Shown here: in pieces, positions 60,801-64,000 of the stretch | Layout of the letters: each line of letters opens with the position of its first letter | Numbering within the stretch: position 1 is the first letter of the stretch | From: Arbacia lixula | Lineage: Eukaryota > Echinodermata > Echinoidea > Arbacioida > Arbaciidae | Length of the DNA: 64,000 nucleotides | Assembly (NCBI GenBank): GCA_963669155.1 | Contig: OZ022587.1 | Span: 17,999,491-18,063,490, forward strand | Reading direction: 5' to 3' | Program-made: the position numbers and the translations under genes | Notes under the pieces: generated by a model | What the model was told of the DNA's origin: nothing | The model's database searches: none | Seen by the model: only the letters and a program-made list of their open reading frames with translations

Positions 60801-61161
60801 CTCTATAATAGAAATGAGCATGTCATGTAAAATGTCTGTCAAATGTTCCGTGTTTTTTTTTTTTTTTTATAATTCATGTATTTGGTCGCAACGCTTTTTA
60901 TTTGTAGGAGTTCTTTTAATGTTACAAGCAGGAGATCTTTCTCTTGAGGCTAAATTGTCCTGACCCCAGTGTACTTTTAGACATTTTAAAATTCAAAATA
61001 TTGTATTATAAGTTATTCATTGAGAGTTCATGTTTTCCTTCAATTTGCAGATGTGGACAATTGTTTTATTAATGCAGTAGAGTGTTTCAATGGAGGTACC
61101 TGCCATCCCATGGATGGCACCTGCGATTGTCCTGCAGAGTTTGCTGGAATGAACTGTGAAT
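48739..61161 (+). CDS. Multi-EGF secreted or cell-surface protein, 5' part (gene runs past the window)
   Basis: Exons seen: 48739-48808 (signal peptide), 49516-49620, 54397-54510, 55075-55210 (or -55206), 57731-57847, 58369-58492 (or -58488), 61051-61161. Each of the last six encodes one EGF module. The leader reads MDSFLNVKIFHVLCTLLLVT. EGF 3 and EGF 5 are calcium-binding type (EFNEC and DIDEC before the first Cys) and carry the Asp/Asn hydroxylation pattern (CNDLLGAYNCTC, CNNLQNAYNCSC). Most modules have a C-x4-S/T-C site for O-fucose (CLNGGTC, CLNGGSC, CLNGATC, CFNGGTC). Such arrays occur in Notch-like, fibropellin-like and matrix proteins, and nothing here decides between them. The ends of exons 4 and 6 do not fit the next exon in phase if the visible GT donor is used. 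No stop is reached. Confidence 0.82.
48940..49510. repeat. Long CT-rich tract filling intron 1 of the EGF gene
   Basis: Almost the whole first intron is (CT)n with CCC and CATT interruptions, ending directly at the acceptor CTCCTAG of exon 2. Open frames of up to 213 residues over it are artefacts. Confidence 0.95.
49516..49620 (+). CDS. EGF gene exon 2: EGF module 1
   Basis: Six-Cys EGF pattern QCTDTFCQNNGTC then VCYCPDGFLGPRC. It enters and leaves in phase 1. Confidence 0.9.
51599..52086. mobile_element. MITE, AAAGGGAYAGTTYACCCTGA family, copy 3
   Basis: The ends AAAGAGATACATGTAGTTCACCC and AGGGTGAACTATCCCTTT are inverted, and the internal arms are as in copy 1. It lies in intron 2 of the EGF gene. 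Confidence 0.8.
52347..52522. mobile_element. Fold-back element in EGF gene intron 2
   Basis: An inverted repeat with arms of about 80 bp: AAAGGGAAAGGGAAGAAAGA and GGACCCGCAGTTTTAAAAC at the left, their inverse at the right. The inner arms share GTTCAGCATGAAACATGATG. Confidence 0.8.
53905..54200. repeat. Tandem pair of about 140-bp units
   Basis: TATAATACATACATGTATTA, then TTCAATGATTCATTCAATTA and CTTCAATTTGTA, occur twice in the same order about 140 bp apart (53927 and 54078). This is a local direct duplication. Confidence 0.75.
54397..54510 (+). CDS. EGF gene exon 3: EGF module 2
   Basis: Six-Cys module LDPCSPSPCLNGGTC then CQCIPGLGGTIC, phase 1 to 1. Read-through past the donor is not supported. 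Confidence 0.9.
55075..55210 (+). CDS. EGF gene exon 4: calcium-binding EGF module 3
   Basis: EFNECISSPCLNGGSCNDLL begins a calcium-binding EGF with all six Cys. The visible donor (GGAAA then GTATTA) leaves phase 2, but exon 5 needs phase 1. Ending at 55206 (TTAG then GAAAGT) would fit. The 3' end is therefore uncertain. Confidence 0.8.
56191..57212. mobile_element. CGAAGGTTCGTTA repeat split by another transposon
   Basis: A repeat built from inverted CCGAAGGTTCGTTA-type words occupies 56191-56372 and resumes at 57100-57212. The interruption is the element at 56373-57099. An uninterrupted relative is at 61364-61530. Confidence 0.75.
56373..57099. mobile_element. Nested CAGGGATGTG-family DNA transposon (727 bp)
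   Basis: Terminal inverted repeats CCAGGGATGTGTTAGGAAGGA at the left and its near-inverse at the right, flanked by ATTAA at 56368-56372 and 57100-57104. The empty-site order GGATTAACGAACCC is preserved at 61364-61530, which supports insertion. No transposase frame is seen. Confidence 0.85.
57731..57847 (+). CDS. EGF gene exon 5: EGF module 4
   Basis: DDPCHPSPCLNGATC then MCSCTPGYYGDYC gives six Cys. It is phase 1 at both ends. Confidence 0.9.
58369..58492 (+). CDS. EGF gene exon 6: calcium-binding EGF module 5
   Basis: DIDECASAPCMNGGICNNLQ begins a second calcium-binding module. As in exon 4 it runs into GGAAAGTAT, and the obvious donor leaves phase 2 while exon 7 needs phase 1 (58488 would fit). 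Confidence 0.82.
58558..59057. mobile_element. MITE, AAAGGGAYAGTTYACCCTGA family, copy 4
   Basis: GGGATAGTTCACCCTGATG at the left and GGGTGAACTATCCCTTTAAA at the right. It starts 65 bp after exon 6 and abuts the next MITE. Confidence 0.85.
59050..59500. mobile_element. MITE, TTAAAGACAGGGT family, copy 2
   Basis: Left end TTTAAAGACTGGGTAGCCC and right end TTTTTGCAAATGGGCTGC. It shares its first bases with the end of the preceding element, so one probably inserted beside or into the other. Confidence 0.65.
61051..61161 (+). CDS. EGF gene exon 7: EGF module 6
   Basis: VDNCFINAVECFNGGTC then CDCPAEFAGMNC, with a clear TTTGCAG acceptor and a GTAAGT donor, phase 1 to 1. This is the last exon visible. 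The 2.8 kb after it look intronic. Confidence 0.9.
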
Positions 61162-61363
61162 GTAAGTATTTCATATTTTTATTGTGATAAGTGTTTAACC
61201 TCTTCCTTCATGGTAGCATACATGTAACATAGAAATACGCACTTAAGTGTTTGTAAATATATTCAAATTGCTAGAGCCACTTTCGAGGGTGAATGTGAAT
61301 GTAAGTATTGGATGTTTTTGTTCTCCTTTGTTTGCTGTTAAACCTCTTCTTTATGGAAAGCTC

Positions 61364-61530
61364 TCGTTATTCCGAAGGTTCGTTATTCCGAAAGTTACGC
61401 GACAAATGCTCGGATTAACGAACCCTTTTTCGTTTTCGGACTAACGAGCACCGAGGTATACAGTATAGGCAAATTACGTGTTTCAGCATCACGAACCTTC
61501 TGAATAACGAACCTTCGGAATATCGAACTG
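61364..61530. mobile_element. CGAAGGTTCGTTA repeat, uninterrupted copy
   Basis: TCGTTATTCCGAAGGTTCG at the left and CGAACCTTCGGAATATCGA at the right. It contains the intact version of the site interrupted at 56373. Confidence 0.7.
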
Positions 61531-64000
61531 TAACCTTCTTTATAGACGACATCGCGCAACAACAATGTGCTAACTGAATATCTTGAAATCGCTTTTAAAT
61601 GCTCTGCAGGTGACGGGTAGAGTGGTAAAACACACATTTGTAAGCAATGAAGTTCTGTTCTGCCATTCATTCTTTGATTTCAGGATACCAGTCTGAAGCA
61701 ATCTTAAATTAAACAAATTTCACAACCATGTCACGACAACCGAGCAGTTCTGACATAGCTACGACCTGTAATCATTTCCATTTCTACCTATGAACTTAAA
61801 CATGTATACTATTTAGTAACATATATGAAAAAAAACTATCATGCTGCTAAATAAGGAACTATTTATATGTTGATCAGTTCCTCCCACTTCTCACTATACA
61901 GCCAATATTTGCGTCCCACTTATGACTGCCAAATAAAAGGACAATGCTTCATTTGCTAATACTTTCTGTAATTATCATGCAAAGCTTTTGTCCAGATTGT
62001 TTTTGACGAGAACCCTTCCTATGGGAATTGGCTGTGTACCTGTGACCACACACATGAGTGGAGAAGACACTGATTGGTGTCAACTAGATAAAAGAGATCC
62101 ATTGAGCAAATATCGCTTGCCGATCAGGCATTTGCAGTTACAGTATTATTCTACAGTAAGTGGCTTCTTGCTATTCAGCAAGGGGAGGAAAAATGGTGTG
62201 ATGTCATTGCCAGTCCTTGTTGTGATTTGTAGTATAGAAAAACAATGATGTCCGAAGAAAAGAATCTACTGGTGTATGAATTTACATAGCGTTTGTGATT
62301 CAAGGCCACATATTGAATGAGCGTACAGTAGGCAGGTTATAAAACTTCACCTTGAGCTAGCCTTACGTTCAGGCTTATGCACATTTATAATCAAAACTCT
62401 ATCTAAAATCATGTAAAGATGATAAGGACTGATCTTACTGTGGCCTGGCAGAAGTGTAGACTATTTAAGCACTCAAGTTCTTTCGAGCCTATGAGATGTA
62501 AAGGAGGAGAATTGTTCTAGATACTGGCTAGACCGAGATGTTTTGAGGATAGTTTGGACTAGAAATATTCCCCACAGACTAGATGCTAGGCTACCCTTGA
62601 TCTCACATTCGGTACATATATGTGTATATAGTTCTTCATAGTCACTATATAGTTTGCAGGCACAATCTCTTGTCAGTAAAATATGCTAGTATAGGGTTTG
62701 AATCGATCAATAGCATAGATTAGCTCGGGCAACTTTTATGACTATTTCAAGCCTAGCAAATATCTAAAGTGCAGTAAGCTTCACACAGTACGTGTATCTC
62801 GCTGCACTTTATGATAGAAAGGTTTCCGAAATATGGTCCCATACTGCAAACAAACTGGAGTTGTGATGAAATATTAATAAAGCTATATTGATCTACTATC
62901 AAAAGTGCATGCCGCTACATGCATGCTTTTCAACTGTTTTAGCTACAGGGTGTAGGCTTCAACGGTTGTAGGAATGGCCGCTAGTCTCTTAACAAACTTG
63001 GAGCCATATTCGCATGAAATCTTGCTAATCCTTGCAAGGTGCTGAAGTTTATTCAGCTACATGCATGTTAATCAACTTTCTAGGCTAGAAAGGTTTCAGA
63101 AATATGGCCCCAGCTTTCAAACAGACATTGGTTCAAAATAGAGTCTGTTCCAGCAGTCTCTGTAGAGTATCCATTATTGCCTGCGGAGAGTCATATTACC
63201 CACAGTCTTCTCAATTCTATTATGTATGAAAGGCAGGTTAACAATAGAGGTTTTTATTCCCGAGCCGGTGAAGCATGGGAGAAGTGCAGATGCAGGGTCA
63301 GACATCGTATGATGTCAAAGCCAGTCGTATTCACAATACTCACTCAAAAGTATACTTACGAAAGAACTGTATGACAGTGTAGTTCCGCAACTTAATTCCT
63401 GCAGTCAATGCAGGTAGATATTTTTCTAGCCACTGTATGACCTGTTTTTTGCATGGCTGTTATGCAGGCTAAAGTATTAAATGTTTGTCCATGTGATCCA
63501 CCTTTCCTTAATGTTAAATGTCTCATGAAATAGATACTCCTTTGCCATGTTTGCTGAACTTATTAAATAGGAGGAAACTATAGAAAGTGATGCATATTAG
63601 CAAAGTAAACACAAATGAATTTCAGCTAGAGGAAGTTAAAAAAGTTTCCACACTAATCATACACTACAATATTCATGCTTGTGTGCACAAAAAGACAAAT
63701 GTCTCTCATTTCCTGACAATCAAAGAGAAACAAAAGCAGTTCCAGTCCCATTGACCGGGACCCATGATGATTGCAGAGCGGTTATGCCATGTTTATGGGA
63801 CCCATAATCTTTACTACTTTATCAACTGAACTGAAACATATACATATACACCTAGCAAGGGCTACATGTAGAAGGATCTTAGAAAGCTGTGATTCAGAAA
63901 TGATGTTTTTTGTGTTTTGGGCGTTGGAAGCCTCGTCATGCCTCATACGGTAATAGGTCAAGCATGGCACGTGATTACAAACAGGAAATTTGTCTCACAA
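61531..64000. other. Probable intron of the EGF gene to the window end
   Basis: No further EGF-like cysteine pattern or splice-consistent exon was seen. Short open frames (for example 61988-62248) lack any family feature. Confidence 0.55.

Noticed and set aside
61988-62248. 86-codon plus-strand frame downstream of EGF exon 7
   Set aside because: No domain, no EGF cysteine pattern and no splice sites in suitable phase.

Overview
The window is nuclear genomic DNA of an animal with ordinary GT-AG introns, many microsatellites and many short inverted-repeat transposons. The gene content (PSMD9, TMEM147, a GRL101/relaxin-receptor-like LGR and a multi-EGF protein) and the mobile elements suggest a marine invertebrate deuterostome, most likely an echinoderm such as a sea urchin. 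The phylum is inferred from style and gene content, not proven. A 200-base N gap at 6599-6798 shows that this is a draft assembly.

Layout. (1) 266-5302, plus strand: complete six-exon PSMD9, a proteasome assembly chaperone with a PDZ domain. Its last exon and 3' flank recur at 7496-7520 after the gap, probably as an unmerged allele rather than a real duplication. (2) 11710-16611, minus strand: complete six-exon TMEM147, an ER membrane protein of the nicalin-NOMO translocon complex, convergent with PSMD9. (3) 19569-38103, minus strand: a 22-exon, about 987-residue receptor reconstructed in one unbroken frame: signal peptide, C-type lectin domain with QPD and WND motifs, two LDLa modules, a cysteine-bearing linker, 11 leucine-rich repeats (one exon each) and a rhodopsin-type seven-helix domain. 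This is the most notable gene here. (4) 38104-48738: about 10.6 kb without a recognisable gene, between divergent genes and rich in dispersed repeats. (5) 48739 to beyond the window, plus strand: a secreted or cell-surface multi-EGF gene with a signal-peptide exon and six EGF exons visible, the last ending at 61161.

The genes do not form a known pathway. PSMD9 and TMEM147 are housekeeping genes (proteasome assembly, membrane-protein biogenesis). The receptor and the EGF protein are extracellular recognition genes arranged head to head about 10 kb apart. Introns and spacers carry at least eight families of short inverted-repeat elements, retroelement 3' ends and long GA/CT, CA, CTAT and TAC tracts.

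The three complete models were built by hand from splice signals, reading phase and family resemblance. Each closes in frame from start to stop. The EGF gene has two exon ends that do not fit in phase and is open at its 3' end.
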